Shown: positions 34,552-45,435 of the stretch, piece after piece
How the letters are laid out: every line of letters starts with the position of its first letter
How positions within the stretch are numbered: position 1 is the first letter of the stretch
NCBI GenBank assembly: GCA_025350305.1
Contig: JANXYC010000103.1
Span: 1-54,136, forward strand
Source: Cyclobacteriaceae bacterium
GTDB taxonomy: Bacteria; Bacteroidota; Bacteroidia; Cytophagales; Cyclobacteriaceae
Direction of reading: 5' to 3'
DNA length: 54,136 nt
Made by a program: the position numbers and the translations under genes
Notes under the pieces: model-generated
The model's input: only the letters and a program-made list of their open reading frames with translations
The model's database searches: none
Told to the model about the DNA's origin: nothing

Positions 34552-37191
34552 TCATGTTCTTTTTTCATCGGCCTTTGAAATCCGTCCGCGCAAAAATTCC
34601 TCCACCGGCAGCACCAGCAGTGCAATCAGCACCTGAATAAAAAAGTCCACCACGGGGGTGCTTTTGAATGATATGTTTGCGGAAGCAATGGTTTGGATAA
34701 ATTGAATAAGCATAATCACCGTAAGGGCCGATAAGAACCGGCTGACATAACGATATCGTGTATTGGCCCCCTTAAGTCGTAGCGACAGGACCACCAACGA
34801 TCCAAAGAAAAAGAATTCAAGTGCGTAAAATGGGGGTCTTTTCCAGTACGGGGGCACCACATTAAAGTCAATGGTGTCGAGTTCGGTGATTTTGCCAAAC
34901 AAGTCTTTCGTCTGCACCAATACTTTATATTTTCCGGGTGGAAGGAAGGGAAAGGTAATAATGTTATTTAGTGTTGACCACTCTGACCAATCGGATTGAA
35001 GACCCTTTACCCAATAGCGATACTCCACGGCTTGCAGGCTTACATACTCCGGCTGAATAAATTCGAATGTTAATGCGCTCTCAAGTTCATCTATCATCAA
35101 CCCTTGCCGTGGCGAAAGCTTGAACTGCTGCCCTCGCACCTCTTTCAGAAAGAGAGGATTGGCCTTTGCCATTGATTGATTTTTGTCACTTGAGAACTTA
35201 TATAATTCATTCGAGGCGGTGATAACCCAGAGACTCTTGCCCTCTTCAGCAGGTGCCAGAAACCGGATGTCCGGGAACAACGCGAGCCATTCAGTTTTGA
35301 TCGATCCCTGTAGCTTGGGGTCCACAGTACGCCACTTGTGGCCATCATAAAACCATAAGTACCCGGCGGAGGCAAAATATTTTTTGAGATCGGGCAGGGA
35401 ATCATATTTAACAAATGAGTTTTTAAAACTCACGTAATGATAGAATTCTCCGTTTTGTGTGAGGTACACTTCCTGACCGTACGCCAGCCCCACCGTCTTA
35501 TCAACGGATGTATGCGGGAGCGGAATGGTCTCGGCGTCCAATATCTCGCCCTCTTCAATACCCACTTTTATCGCCTTGTCACGGCCGCAAATCCAAAGAT
35601 CTTGAAGGTTGTCTTCGAACATATAGTCCGCATGGATCGATAGTGAATCCGGAAATTCCGCTCGTTGCCATCCCGTGCCGAAAGGACGAAAGGATTTTAT
35701 TTCATCAGTGTACGTACTGATCAACAGTTGCTTGAGGTTTTTGGAATAAAGAATCGTCCTCGAGGGCTCTCGGCTCACAGGGATAGACTTGACTCCATCG
35801 ATTTGAAAAACGCCACCCACGCCGCCACACATAAGTTTTTTTTCAACGACGACCAATTGCTCCACTTTTCCTGAGATTCCCGCCACGCGTTTGTAGACAT
35901 ACTCCACTCCCTTGAGCACGTGTCTGGTCTTCTGTACCTGGATTTTTTTGGAACTGGTTTTTGCAATAACGGGCTCGGGGACAGGAGTAATCTTCTTCTT
36001 TCTCAGACCAAACAATCCTCGTTTAGTTTTTGTCTGCTCTTGCTTTACTTCTTCCGCGGGCGTTTTGGTTACAAGAGTTTGCGTGACATTGTACACCTCA
36101 TCTTCAAATATCTCATCCTTTGAGAGCAAAAAGAGCCCCAGTGTGGTTCCAACATAAACCTGGTTTCCCAGTGATTGGACACTTAACAAATTGCCAACCA
36201 GACCCGGATAATGATTAAATGTCCGGAATGGAAGAAAGGGATCTATCCTCGTAAATCCATAATCGTGAGCCACCCACAGCCCCTGGTGCCCGTCTGTATG
36301 GAGGGCGTAGACTTCATTGTCCGGCAGACCGGCATAATAATTTGAAATCTCGAGTGTCTCGCCTGTTTCGGTGTCAACAAATACGACTCCTCCACGCAGT
36401 GTGCCGATAGCCACCATTTGTTCGGTGACCCACGCGCAATTGGCAACAATGTTGGAGGACAGGTAGAGAGAGTCCTTCGGTCTAAATTCCCGGAGTGGCT
36501 GACCCTCCCGCTGTAAGAAGAAATGATTCTCTTCGGTGGCGATTAAATCTGTTCTTCCATCCGGTGATTGTTTGCTGAAAATCAGTTGGCTGGGCTGAAG
36601 TTGGGGTATACCCGCGGGTGTAAGACCCTGCCCTTCAATCATTTTTAGTCCTTCATTTTCGGTAGTCAAAAAAATCTGATGGCCGATTTGATACAAACCG
36701 GTAAAGAGACCCTGCGACTCCGTTGCAGAGAAAAGTACGCGTGCTTTGGACGCACGCATATCCAATTGAAAAAAATTCGCTTCGTTCAAAAAATAAACAC
36801 TGCTGTCCTGGAAATACGAAGCGAAAATATTTTTTGCTTTCGGCAGGGAATCAGACAACGGTAAATAACTAAGTTGATTGTTATCATTGAGTCCGATTTT
36901 TCCAAATCCGGCGGACCCTCCTGCATACACTTCACCGGCAGCCGTTACAGTAAGTGAATAAACTGCACCCTTGATCGGCACCATCGCCCAGGTGCGACCG
37001 TCAAATTGCAGTACCCCTGACCGGTTGGCGAAATATAAAATACCATTGTTATCCTGCTGAATGTCAAAACTCAGATAACTGATATTGTCATTACTGGGTC
37101 TGTAATGAGAAAGGAAGTAATGGCCTGTCTGGGCAGTGAGAAATTGACTAAAAAACCCAACGAAGACTAAGACTAGTAGAAGTTTTCTCAT
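34552..37191 (-). CDS. Two-component-type sensor propeller with Y_Y_Y domain, no output domain
   Basis: 879 residues. A signal peptide (MRKLLLVLVFVGFFSQFLTA) is followed by a regulator-propeller region (about 25-690) with the repeats typical of hybrid two-component sensors (DIQQDNNGILYFANRSGVLQFD, DGHQGLWVAHDYGFTRID). A Lys-rich insert lies near 385-415. A Y_Y_Y domain follows (about 715-785; VEYRYWVKGLQSDWSEWS, LPPGKYKVLVQTKD), then three hydrophobic helices (about 790-875). In canonical proteins the Y_Y_Y domain leads through one helix to a histidine kinase or HTH. Here the chain ends in EEFLRGRISKADEKRT with no such domain, so it cannot signal alone by phosphorylation. Confidence 0.88.
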   Translation of the reverse strand: MRKLLLVLVFVGFFSQFLTAQTGHYFLSHYRPSNDNISYLSFDIQQDNNGILYFANRSGVLQFDGRTWAMVPIKGAVYSLTVTAAGEVYAGGSAGFGKIGLNDNNQLSYLPLSDSLPKAKNIFASYFQDSSVYFLNEANFFQLDMRASKARVLFSATESQGLFTGLYQIGHQIFLTTENEGLKMIEGQGLTPAGIPQLQPSQLIFSKQSPDGRTDLIATEENHFFLQREGQPLREFRPKDSLYLSSNIVANCAWVTEQMVAIGTLRGGVVFVDTETGETLEISNYYAGLPDNEVYALHTDGHQGLWVAHDYGFTRIDPFLPFRTFNHYPGLVGNLLSVQSLGNQVYVGTTLGLFLLSKDEIFEDEVYNVTQTLVTKTPAEEVKQEQTKTKRGLFGLRKKKITPVPEPVIAKTSSKKIQVQKTRHVLKGVEYVYKRVAGISGKVEQLVVVEKKLMCGGVGGVFQIDGVKSIPVSREPSRTILYSKNLKQLLISTYTDEIKSFRPFGTGWQRAEFPDSLSIHADYMFEDNLQDLWICGRDKAIKVGIEEGEILDAETIPLPHTSVDKTVGLAYGQEVYLTQNGEFYHYVSFKNSFVKYDSLPDLKKYFASAGYLWFYDGHKWRTVDPKLQGSIKTEWLALFPDIRFLAPAEEGKSLWVITASNELYKFSSDKNQSMAKANPLFLKEVRGQQFKLSPRQGLMIDELESALTFEFIQPEYVSLQAVEYRYWVKGLQSDWSEWSTLNNIITFPFLPPGKYKVLVQTKDLFGKITELDTIDFNVVPPYWKRPPFYALEFFFFGSLVVLSLRLKGANTRYRYVSRFLSALTVIMLIQFIQTIASANISFKSTPVVDFFIQVLIALLVLPVEEFLRGRISKADEKRT

Positions 37192-37398
37192 TCACGCGTG
37201 TTATGAACCTTAAATATAACAAGTTCATCTTTAAGGATTTGACTGTTTCGACCAGTTAACTGTCGTCTATCGGAAGGATTAAGAATAGTGGCAAACGGTG
37301 GTTTGACCGCAACTATTCATTGCCGACTGTTTTTGTTAAATGTTTTTGAATTAGAAAGGCAGAAGTTCGTACCGTTCGCCCATATTAAGAAAATGTAG

Positions 37399-38601
37399 TT
37401 ATTTCACTAAGAATAAGAAATCGCTTCCCGGGGCATTGTCACCAAATTCGCCCATGCGGGGAGGGTTTTTCAGCTTCTCAACAAAAGCATAAATTTCTTG
37501 AAGTGTCAGGATACCATCTTTTCCCCCTTGTGACTGGAGTGCTTCCAGAAAACTTTTTGCAAAGGGTGAGTGCTTGCCAGCAATACCATCGGATACGTAG
37601 GTCTTTCCGCCGGAAGTCAGATACTTTCTCGTTTTGTAGGTGAGTTTGCGTGTCAGAAATTCAGCTTGTGATTGTTCGCGGTACACTTCATCCTCTTGTC
37701 CCCGGGCATTAGCAAGCGCCGCATCAAACGTTCCGCCGAAGCAAACATCCATCGCTAAGAAAATATGCTCGCAAGGAATATTATTAATGATTGATCTCAA
37801 TCTGTTGTGCGAGAGGTACGTTGTCTTTCCCTCATCGTTAAGCATCGATTCTTTTGTTACCACGAAGCCCTCCCCAAATGTTTGATCATAGGTGCCGTGG
37901 CCGGCAAAAAACACAAACAATTGATCCAGCGGCTTATATTGCTTCTCACCATATTCACGAAGTTTCTTTAACACCTCCGCTTGCGTCGCATTCTCTACGA
38001 TCTCCACCTTGAACTTGTAGGTCTTCCTCAATTCTTCAGTGATGGAGCGTGAATCAAACACTGGATTCACCAGGTCAGACCAGTTATCGTATTGGTCTGT
38101 GGCAAATACTAAACCATAGTCGGTTCGCTCCAGTTTACTTGCGTCTGCCAGGGAAGTAGCGCCCACCACTACCTTTCGCCAACTGGTCGTTTTTACACCC
38201 TCGGCGTTTTCCGCAACTACTTCTAACAAATTGTCTCCCTCCATCAGATTGACATTTCGTTCTATCACCGAATGCAGGGCTTCTGCTCCGATGGGCTGAA
38301 AGGTCATCGTTCCGCGGCTGGAAGCCTCTGCTGTTTGCTTGACGTTGATCGTCACTCCTTTTAACGGAGTTGAACTTTCCACTTCAAATTTAATCTTGAA
38401 CTTAGTTGTTTGCACGTAGCTGGTTTCGGGGATTGGGATTGCCCAATTGATCACGGGAACAGTAGTTTTCACCAATTTGGCAGGATCGCTGAAGTCCACC
38501 TCAAACTCGCTGGAACGCGACGTAACATTCTGTGCCTTCACGAAGGAAAATATTCCCACGAGAAGCAACAATGTCATCAGCAGGTTAGTTTGCGCTTTCA
38601 T
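37399..38601 (-). CDS. Secreted caspase-like (C14) peptidase
   Basis: 400 residues with a signal peptide (MKAQTNLLMTLLLLVGIFSFVKAQ). Residues about 40-145 look like one Ig-like beta-domain (VTINVKQTAEASSRG, DNLLEVVAENAEG). A caspase p20-like core follows (about 160-395): DYGLVFATDQYDNW, catalytic His235 in FFAGHGTYD, and catalytic Cys287 in AMDVCFGGTFD. Both residues of the dyad are intact. It lacks a T9SS tail. It lies 10 bp downstream of the giant T9SS gene and is probably co-transcribed with it. Exported caspase folds are rarer than cytoplasmic metacaspases; the substrate is unknown. Confidence 0.9.
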   Translation of the reverse strand: MKAQTNLLMTLLLLVGIFSFVKAQNVTSRSSEFEVDFSDPAKLVKTTVPVINWAIPIPETSYVQTTKFKIKFEVESSTPLKGVTINVKQTAEASSRGTMTFQPIGAEALHSVIERNVNLMEGDNLLEVVAENAEGVKTTSWRKVVVGATSLADASKLERTDYGLVFATDQYDNWSDLVNPVFDSRSITEELRKTYKFKVEIVENATQAEVLKKLREYGEKQYKPLDQLFVFFAGHGTYDQTFGEGFVVTKESMLNDEGKTTYLSHNRLRSIINNIPCEHIFLAMDVCFGGTFDAALANARGQEDEVYREQSQAEFLTRKLTYKTRKYLTSGGKTYVSDGIAGKHSPFAKSFLEALQSQGGKDGILTLQEIYAFVEKLKNPPRMGEFGDNAPGSDFLFLVK

Positions 38602-38611
38602 AATTCCTTTT

Positions 38612-41600
38612 TTATTTTCTCAAAATAACTTTTTCGCTTTTCATGTCCCGGCCATTCTCTCCTATCACCACCAACCGAAAGGTGTAAAGTCCATTGGACA
38701 ATGCGTTCTGCGTGGCGTCCCACTCCGTCGCATAAAATCCGGGTGTAAGATTACCATTTACAACTGTTGCTATTTTTTTTCCCATCAGGTCATACACTTC
38801 CAGGTTCACCTGATAGTTCGTGCTTTGCTCAGGAAGGGTAAAATCTATTGAAGTTGTTCCTGCTGTCGGGTTGGGGTAGGCTTGGCCCAGGTGCACGCGA
38901 CTCGGCATGATTTTCTTTTCCAGATTTTCACCAAAGTAGATCTTAAATTTATTCGATTGCTTTGGGTCGAAGTGGTACACGCTTGACTCACGCATGTTCA
39001 CTGGCTTTTGCAAATTCTCATCCATCAGGTAAAGCTCCTTTGCACTGTCACCAAACTTGGTGTTGTCCCACGTCATCTCGGCTACCCCTGTCAGGTTTGA
39101 GTTCATGCTGAACTCCCAGGTGTAGCTGACTTGTGTTGTAACAACATCCTGAGAAAAATATTTCATGAAATGTTCAGGGTGAGCAAAACTTGCTTCGATA
39201 AATTCGTTTAATCTCGGCACAACGGGCAAATCAAAATTATCCTTGCCTGGCAATGCATCAGGATCCATACCAACCATTGCTACTTTATAGTCCAACCCCT
39301 GTTGGCTAAATGAAAAAGGTATTTGCCAGGACGGTTGGTCTAATTCGGTGCTTTCAATCCTGCCTCCGGTTGTGAATCCTTTAAACGGAATTTTAAGCGC
39401 CACATCATTGTCCACTTGAACGAATCCTCCTTTGTACGGCTCTATTATGCCATTGGTGTCATTGGTATTATAGCCATTGTCATATTTTACAAGCTTACCC
39501 ACTCCGGCCGGGTTCAGATTGTAGGTTAGCACATCACTCCATTGAATCGCAACCGTATACGGGTTGCCGATTTCATTCCATCCTTTTTTCAAATTCAACA
39601 CGAAAGGATTGCTCTGATCGAACGCAGGCGCAACACCACTTAGCAAGGTGATTTGTGTTGCCTTAATGGAGTTCAAAAAATAACCTTCTCCACGATTCAG
39701 TTCGCTCAATCCCCCACCCGGATATTCATCCCATCCCGGACTTGGAGCTTCATGATAACGAAGAAACCGGAATGCCGTATTATCGGCTGTACCTAACCCT
39801 CCAAAGTTGTCAGCAATATTTTTATTGGAAAGCTCGAGTGGCACAGAAATAATCTGGTAACCCGACGCAGTGGCGCTTCCTTTTATCAAATCAAGTTTTA
39901 CCAAATTGGCCCCATCGAATTTTAATAGCGTTTTATAATATTTATTACTGGCTGTCGTGGTGTCAGGACTCGTGCCAATATTTTTTGAGGGGTCAACGGC
40001 CCGGAAGTAATATTCAAGACCCATGCCATCAAACCAATCTTGACTAATAGCGAAATCATAGTCTCCGTTTGCATTTTTTGTCCCAGGAACACTCGTGATA
40101 AATGTTTTTGACGCGATGCCCCGGTATTTCATCACCACAGAACTGACACTTACATTATCAACCGCCTTAACAGTGAACGTCGTGTTTGATTTTGCAATGG
40201 AAGCAGCGGCAGAGAAAGGACCAACTGTTGGCGCTTGATTATCAAGCAACGTCTTATATGTATTGGGCGAGGCAGCCAATGCCGGGCTTCTTGCTGTGTT
40301 ACCTGTAGGATCAGCTGCAGTAAAATAAAATTCAAGGCCATCGCCATTGAAGGCTGTTTCCGGCACTGAAAAATCATATTGGCTGACCACCGTTGCACTC
40401 AACACCCCGGAAATATTGCTATAGGCCACACCACTTTTAGTATCCCGGTAGCTCATCGTTACAGAACCAACACTAAAATTATCAGTGACCGCTATGCTGA
40501 AAGTTTGAGTCCCGAATCCTTTACTAATTAAGGTGGGTTGGCTGGATGGCACCGTAATTGAAGGAGGTGTTGTCTCATATAACGACTGATACGTCAAGAC
40601 CGGATTGCGCGTAGAATTGTTATCAGGGTCTTTCGCTGTAAAGTAAAACTCCAGCCCCGTTGTATTATAAAAAGACTCTTGTACCGCGAAGTCCCATTTG
40701 CCTGAGCTAACATTAAAAACTCCCGCCAAGTTGGTATATAATCCGCTGGTTGCTGCTCCCCGGTAGCTCATCACCACTGAACTTACACTTACATTGTCTG
40801 ATACACTGACATTGAATATTGCTGAAGAAAACCCTTTGCTAACTAATGACGCGTAAGTTACTGCAGGAGTTCCAAACACAGGCGGCGTGGTGTCCAATGA
40901 AGTAAACTGCCAGACCAGCGCACTGCCCAGAAAGCTATTGCTATAAATATCAGTAAAGGCCCCGTCATCCACGATAACTTTGTAGGACGTGTTTGCCAGG
41001 AGCCCCGCTCCCGGTGTGAACGAAACTTTATTTCCTGAAATAGTACCGGTGGCCGCATCAAATTGCTGCACAGGTGTAACAAGGTTGGAGGCAACATATA
41101 ATGAAACCTTTTTGCCGGCTACGCCAACAGGTGTTTCGTTAAATGTAATTTCAAGTTTCGTATTAAAAAGAACACCTGTAGCAGCGTTGGTCGGGTTTAA
41201 TAAAGTAACAACAGGGGGTGTATTGTCTTCTTTGATAATGATCAGTTGATTGGAAGTTACGTTAGCCAAATTTTGAATGATCCCCGAAGACGGCCACTTC
41301 ACCTGGATATTGGTTACTGTAGTGGCTGTGCCTAAGCCGAAATGGGCAATCAAACTATTGGCACTGCCGGACCCCGTGCGGGTTGAAATTTCGCGTATCT
41401 GTATCCGCGCCGGAGAGGTGGTCGTAACCGTGACACGCGCCCCGATCGCAGCCACATTGGATTGAGTGCCCACTAATCTTATTTCGATCCAGTTTTTTGA
41501 TCCTGATGGAGGGGTGATATTCTTATATAAGAAGTTAGGTAGGTCTACTGAAGCAGTCTGTCCTTTTGCCGGGTACATATCCAAGAAGCCATCGCGGTCA

Positions 41601-44600
41601 AAATCAGCCATGGCGCCGCCAATTTCAAAAATCGAAGGATGCGTGATTAACTCCGGAACGGCATACTTTGTAAAAACGCCTGAGCCATTGTTCAGAAAGA
41701 TGGAGTTAGCCCCCGCGTTGATGGCAATCAAATCCAGGTCTCCATCATTGTCAATATCGCCAAAAGTGCTTCCAAAAGTACCCGTACCCGTTTCGGCCAC
41801 TACACTTGACGTGAGGCTTGTAAACGTGCCATTTCCATTGTTTTGATAAAGCCTGTCATAAATTGAAGCCGATCCGCTTTGAGAGCCAACATATAAATCC
41901 AGGTCACCATCATTGTCAATATCTCCCCAACTGGATGTGCGCGGCAAGATAAATAAATCCGTATCAAAGACCAGTCCGGTTACGAGCGTGAAAGTTCCAT
42001 CGCCGTTATTTTTGTAAAGCCTGTTGGGGCGCGCAGGATTACCCGCATCATGAACAAAAATGTCCTGGTCACCATCGTTGTCATAATCCGCCCAGCTGGC
42101 ATTGCGACTGTTGCCAAGATCAGTTACCAGAGGCCCTGTCACTATTTCAGTAACGGATGTACCTCCTGAATTTTTCAATAACTGGCTCCTGAGTGTTGCC
42201 GGATTTGCACTGGCATCGTTGCCTACAAACACATCTACTTTTCCGTCTTTGTCATAATCAGCCGCCGCTGAAGACCTGAATCCATTATTGAATGGTATAG
42301 TCTCCGCAATCGCTTGTTTTGTAAAATTCCAGGAACCATTGTTGATCAACAATAAGTCTGGCGTGCTGTTGCCGCTTCTGGTTATGTAGACATCCAGCTT
42401 TCCGTCATTGTTAAAATCAAAAATGTTGATACCCCGGCTGACCGCCGTGTTTTCATTGATAAGGACCGGCAAGTCTCTACGGGTAAAGTCCTTTCCGTTG
42501 CCCAGGTTTTCATAAAACACAGGAGGAACAGATTGCCCGGCATTGTTGACAAACGAAGGTGAGGCAATATCTTCATCTCCGTCACCATCCAGGTCGCCCC
42601 ATGAAACACCTTGTTGATTTTCAAAATTCAGTTGGATGTCATTCTCTATGGGGCGGAAAAGTCCGTTTTGGAGCAAAATGCCGGCTTCTGGCGAGGACGC
42701 CGAAGTGCCTGCAGCATTCTTTGCGGTGATAATATAATAGTAGGAAGTTCCAGTTGTCAGGTTTTTATCGATGTATGTTACCAGGGGATAGTTAACAGTG
42801 GCAGCTAACGTATATGGCCCTCCTGAAACCGTGGCACGTTTAATATCGTATTGCGTAGCGAATGGGGTCGTATTCCAATTGAGCAAAACCTCTGTCCCCG
42901 AATACAAGTATGCATTAAGCGAGGGCGCAGCCGGAATCGGATCGACAGCATTAAGCGTCAGGGTAGTGGTCCCCTGAAAGAAATTATTAAAGACGTTATC
43001 TTGCCACTTTAATACCAGGGTCGTTCCATTCCAGGTCCCGTTGCCATTACCTATGTCGTTAAACTCAAGGAACATGGTGCTTCCGCAACTCTCAATAAAT
43101 GTACTCGCTCCTGGGGGACCATTTGGATCAACGCCAAGTTCAAAATTGGAGACCGAAAAATTGTTTGGGGTGTTCGCAATAGCGATAATATTTACCGTGG
43201 TGCTCGTGAACGGGCCGCCTGGGTTGGGTGTGCTTCCCGGATCAGCGACAGCCATGGCCGTCCAACTCCGGTTATTGGGGATCGTGGTTGCGCATTGGTT
43301 AAGGGTGGTTACACTTACTTCATTGGAGTAGGCAGAGCTTGCCACGCTGTTTATGGCCTTGACCCTGAAAAAATAAAGAGTATTTTTAGTACTGGAAACG
43401 GTCACATTAATCTTGTTTTGTGTAGTTGTGTTTGGACCTAAAGAAAGACCTAAATCAACGTAGTGGAGATTGTCGCCCACCGATGATTCAACTATATAGT
43501 TATCTTCATTTATTGCATTGTCATTCCACAACAATTGCACCTGGTCAAAACTGTTACCGATGACAGAAAGGGAAGTCGGCGCCGCAGGTGGTAATACAAC
43601 GGCCGTACTCTTGTGCATAACCGAATTTGAGGTCGCAGCGTAAAGGTAAGTGAGGGGGGAAATGGCAACGTCTGTAACTGAACCCTGTGCATCGGGCAAT
43701 GACTGGTTTGTCCAAATGCCGCCGCCGTCATTGGATACAAAGAAATTGTTTGCCGTGGTGCGGAGGAACATGTTCTTGGAATCATATACCCACAGTGCTG
43801 ATGAGGATGCTGGTGCTACCTTAGCGTTGAAGGTTGTACCGCCATCGGTGGAGATGTACAGTGTATTACCGTTACCCAATACGTAAATGCCACTCCCCAC
43901 AACCTGGATATCTTGTACAGTGGCTGCCGTAAGCGCGGTGAGTTTTGTGGCGGCGGTTCCTCCTGAATTTACTTTATCAACTTCAGCCGAGTTTACTTTA
44001 AAATAGATATTATTACCCGCGTCAACCTGTATTTTGTTTATTGTTCCGCCCAGGCCTGTAATCGCAGATGGGGTCCACGTCACACCTTGATTGATTGACT
44101 TCAGCAAATTCGTCACCGAATAAGAAAATAAATTGGTTCCATCGGAGGAAACCAACTCACTAAGAACTTGAATGCTTTGTTGCGCCCAGTTTCCCCCTTC
44201 ATTGGTTGATCGTATGACACCGTTGCCATACCCCAGGATGGAGTTGTCTGCCAATTTTGTGAAACCAGACAAGAGACGGTTCGTGTTCGCCACGGTAGAA
44301 GCGTTTAAAGTCCATGTGGTTCCATTATTCGTGGAAGAGAGGTACCCAAGGCCGCTGGACCATCCCATGAATAAATAGCTATTTGGCGAGGTAATGAATA
44401 CCTTATTGGTAGCTGGTATTGCTTTGATGCCGGAAGAAGACTGTGCCCACGCCACACCCGCATTGGAAGTCTTAAACACACCATCCAAAAATAAACCAAG
44501 ATACCACGTGGTCGTATTTAGAAAGTACGATGAGTTGACCCCGAAGGGAAATGGAGGATAAGCTACACCCGCGCTCCAGGCAGCTCCTGCCGAAGCTGCG

Positions 44601-45409
44601 GTACTGGTAAATGTTTTTGAAGAGGAATTATTGTCAACATAAATATTGCCTGCCCCGTCCAAATCAATATTGCCGCTAAAAGAGACGTCAATCAGGTTTG
44701 ATTTTACGCTGACATAACTTGCCCCGCTATTGGTTGATTTGTGAGGGCCCGTTGCATCAAGTGCAAAGATTACTCCTGTAGAATTGATGACCGTAGAGAG
44801 AACCGTAGATGAACCGGTTAGCGAACCAGTTGATGCTGCGTTAAAGCTTATGCCGTCAGCGGTAACTTTAATTCCCTGCCCACCGGTAGAAACATACAGA
44901 TTGTTTGAATTATCTACATCCAAATCATTAACCGTTACACCAAGGGTGGTGTTCGTAAAGGATACCCCGCTATTAATTGACTTCAACAAACGAAGGCCGT
45001 TGTCGGTCATGTAAATTGTTCCGCCGGGGGTTACTTTTATTTTAGTAATAACAAACGAAACCCCGGAAGTTGAAAGTAGCGACCAGGTAACACCTGCATC
45101 CGGTGAAAAATAAACCCGTGGGCCATTGTTGGTGGCCGCGTAAATTTTATTGCCAGAGGAGGAGGGGTCTATTTCTAAATCAGTAAATAAATTATCTACT
45201 CCGAGTGTCATTCGGGTCCATGTTGCGCCACTGTCTGTTGAGCGATACACACCACCAAAAGTGCTTACTACCATGACTCCTGCAGAAGGAGATACCATAT
45301 CGTTGATAGTTCCGCCGAAAGGCCCGTTTAAGCCAGTCCAAAAACTTTGGGCATGCACGAACGCCGTGGTGATAATTACGAAAGAAACTAAACAGAAAAA
45401 TCGTTTCAT
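38612..45409 (-). CDS. Giant multidomain T9SS cargo protein (BNR, FN3, FG-GAP/ASPIC, Big_5, Ig repeats, type A sorting domain)
   Basis: 2,265 residues with a signal peptide (MKRFFCLVSFVIITTAFVHA). Approximate order: BNR-like propeller repeats 25-600; fibronectin type III at about 610-700 and 830-930; seven FG-GAP/VCBS repeats with DxDxDG calcium loops (such as GDIDNDGDLD) at 935-1280; ASPIC/UnbV-like domain 1305-1380 (NWIEIRLVG, IAHFGLG); SbsA-like Big_5 domain 1400-1500; three related 95-105-residue Ig-like repeats (VSDNVSVSSVVMSYRG and kin) 1500-1790; a beta-rich linker; T9SS type A sorting domain from about 2170 (AYPNPTAGTTSIDF, YDLMGKKI). It should be exported by T9SS and fixed to the surface. 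No catalytic site was found; adhesion or scaffold is inferred. Confidence 0.9.
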   Translation of the reverse strand: MKRFFCLVSFVIITTAFVHAQSFWTGLNGPFGGTINDMVSPSAGVMVVSTFGGVYRSTDSGATWTRMTLGVDNLFTDLEIDPSSSGNKIYAATNNGPRVYFSPDAGVTWSLLSTSGVSFVITKIKVTPGGTIYMTDNGLRLLKSINSGVSFTNTTLGVTVNDLDVDNSNNLYVSTGGQGIKVTADGISFNAASTGSLTGSSTVLSTVINSTGVIFALDATGPHKSTNSGASYVSVKSNLIDVSFSGNIDLDGAGNIYVDNNSSSKTFTSTAASAGAAWSAGVAYPPFPFGVNSSYFLNTTTWYLGLFLDGVFKTSNAGVAWAQSSSGIKAIPATNKVFITSPNSYLFMGWSSGLGYLSSTNNGTTWTLNASTVANTNRLLSGFTKLADNSILGYGNGVIRSTNEGGNWAQQSIQVLSELVSSDGTNLFSYSVTNLLKSINQGVTWTPSAITGLGGTINKIQVDAGNNIYFKVNSAEVDKVNSGGTAATKLTALTAATVQDIQVVGSGIYVLGNGNTLYISTDGGTTFNAKVAPASSSALWVYDSKNMFLRTTANNFFVSNDGGGIWTNQSLPDAQGSVTDVAISPLTYLYAATSNSVMHKSTAVVLPPAAPTSLSVIGNSFDQVQLLWNDNAINEDNYIVESSVGDNLHYVDLGLSLGPNTTTQNKINVTVSSTKNTLYFFRVKAINSVASSAYSNEVSVTTLNQCATTIPNNRSWTAMAVADPGSTPNPGGPFTSTTVNIIAIANTPNNFSVSNFELGVDPNGPPGASTFIESCGSTMFLEFNDIGNGNGTWNGTTLVLKWQDNVFNNFFQGTTTLTLNAVDPIPAAPSLNAYLYSGTEVLLNWNTTPFATQYDIKRATVSGGPYTLAATVNYPLVTYIDKNLTTGTSYYYIITAKNAAGTSASSPEAGILLQNGLFRPIENDIQLNFENQQGVSWGDLDGDGDEDIASPSFVNNAGQSVPPVFYENLGNGKDFTRRDLPVLINENTAVSRGINIFDFNNDGKLDVYITRSGNSTPDLLLINNGSWNFTKQAIAETIPFNNGFRSSAAADYDKDGKVDVFVGNDASANPATLRSQLLKNSGGTSVTEIVTGPLVTDLGNSRNASWADYDNDGDQDIFVHDAGNPARPNRLYKNNGDGTFTLVTGLVFDTDLFILPRTSSWGDIDNDGDLDLYVGSQSGSASIYDRLYQNNGNGTFTSLTSSVVAETGTGTFGSTFGDIDNDGDLDLIAINAGANSIFLNNGSGVFTKYAVPELITHPSIFEIGGAMADFDRDGFLDMYPAKGQTASVDLPNFLYKNITPPSGSKNWIEIRLVGTQSNVAAIGARVTVTTTSPARIQIREISTRTGSGSANSLIAHFGLGTATTVTNIQVKWPSSGIIQNLANVTSNQLIIIKEDNTPPVVTLLNPTNAATGVLFNTKLEITFNETPVGVAGKKVSLYVASNLVTPVQQFDAATGTISGNKVSFTPGAGLLANTSYKVIVDDGAFTDIYSNSFLGSALVWQFTSLDTTPPVFGTPAVTYASLVSKGFSSAIFNVSVSDNVSVSSVVMSYRGAATSGLYTNLAGVFNVSSGKWDFAVQESFYNTTGLEFYFTAKDPDNNSTRNPVLTYQSLYETTPPSITVPSSQPTLISKGFGTQTFSIAVTDNFSVGSVTMSYRDTKSGVAYSNISGVLSATVVSQYDFSVPETAFNGDGLEFYFTAADPTGNTARSPALAASPNTYKTLLDNQAPTVGPFSAAASIAKSNTTFTVKAVDNVSVSSVVMKYRGIASKTFITSVPGTKNANGDYDFAISQDWFDGMGLEYYFRAVDPSKNIGTSPDTTTASNKYYKTLLKFDGANLVKLDLIKGSATASGYQIISVPLELSNKNIADNFGGLGTADNTAFRFLRYHEAPSPGWDEYPGGGLSELNRGEGYFLNSIKATQITLLSGVAPAFDQSNPFVLNLKKGWNEIGNPYTVAIQWSDVLTYNLNPAGVGKLVKYDNGYNTNDTNGIIEPYKGGFVQVDNDVALKIPFKGFTTGGRIESTELDQPSWQIPFSFSQQGLDYKVAMVGMDPDALPGKDNFDLPVVPRLNEFIEASFAHPEHFMKYFSQDVVTTQVSYTWEFSMNSNLTGVAEMTWDNTKFGDSAKELYLMDENLQKPVNMRESSVYHFDPKQSNKFKIYFGENLEKKIMPSRVHLGQAYPNPTAGTTSIDFTLPEQSTNYQVNLEVYDLMGKKIATVVNGNLTPGFYATEWDATQNALSNGLYTFRLVVIGENGRDMKSEKVILRK

Positions 45410-45435
45410 GGAGCAACACTATTTCATATATAAAT

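Noticed and set aside
38612-45409. Several ORFs of 60-130 codons on the plus strand inside the giant gene
   Set aside because: They are antisense shadows of the repeat-rich gene with low-complexity content and no start context or family features.
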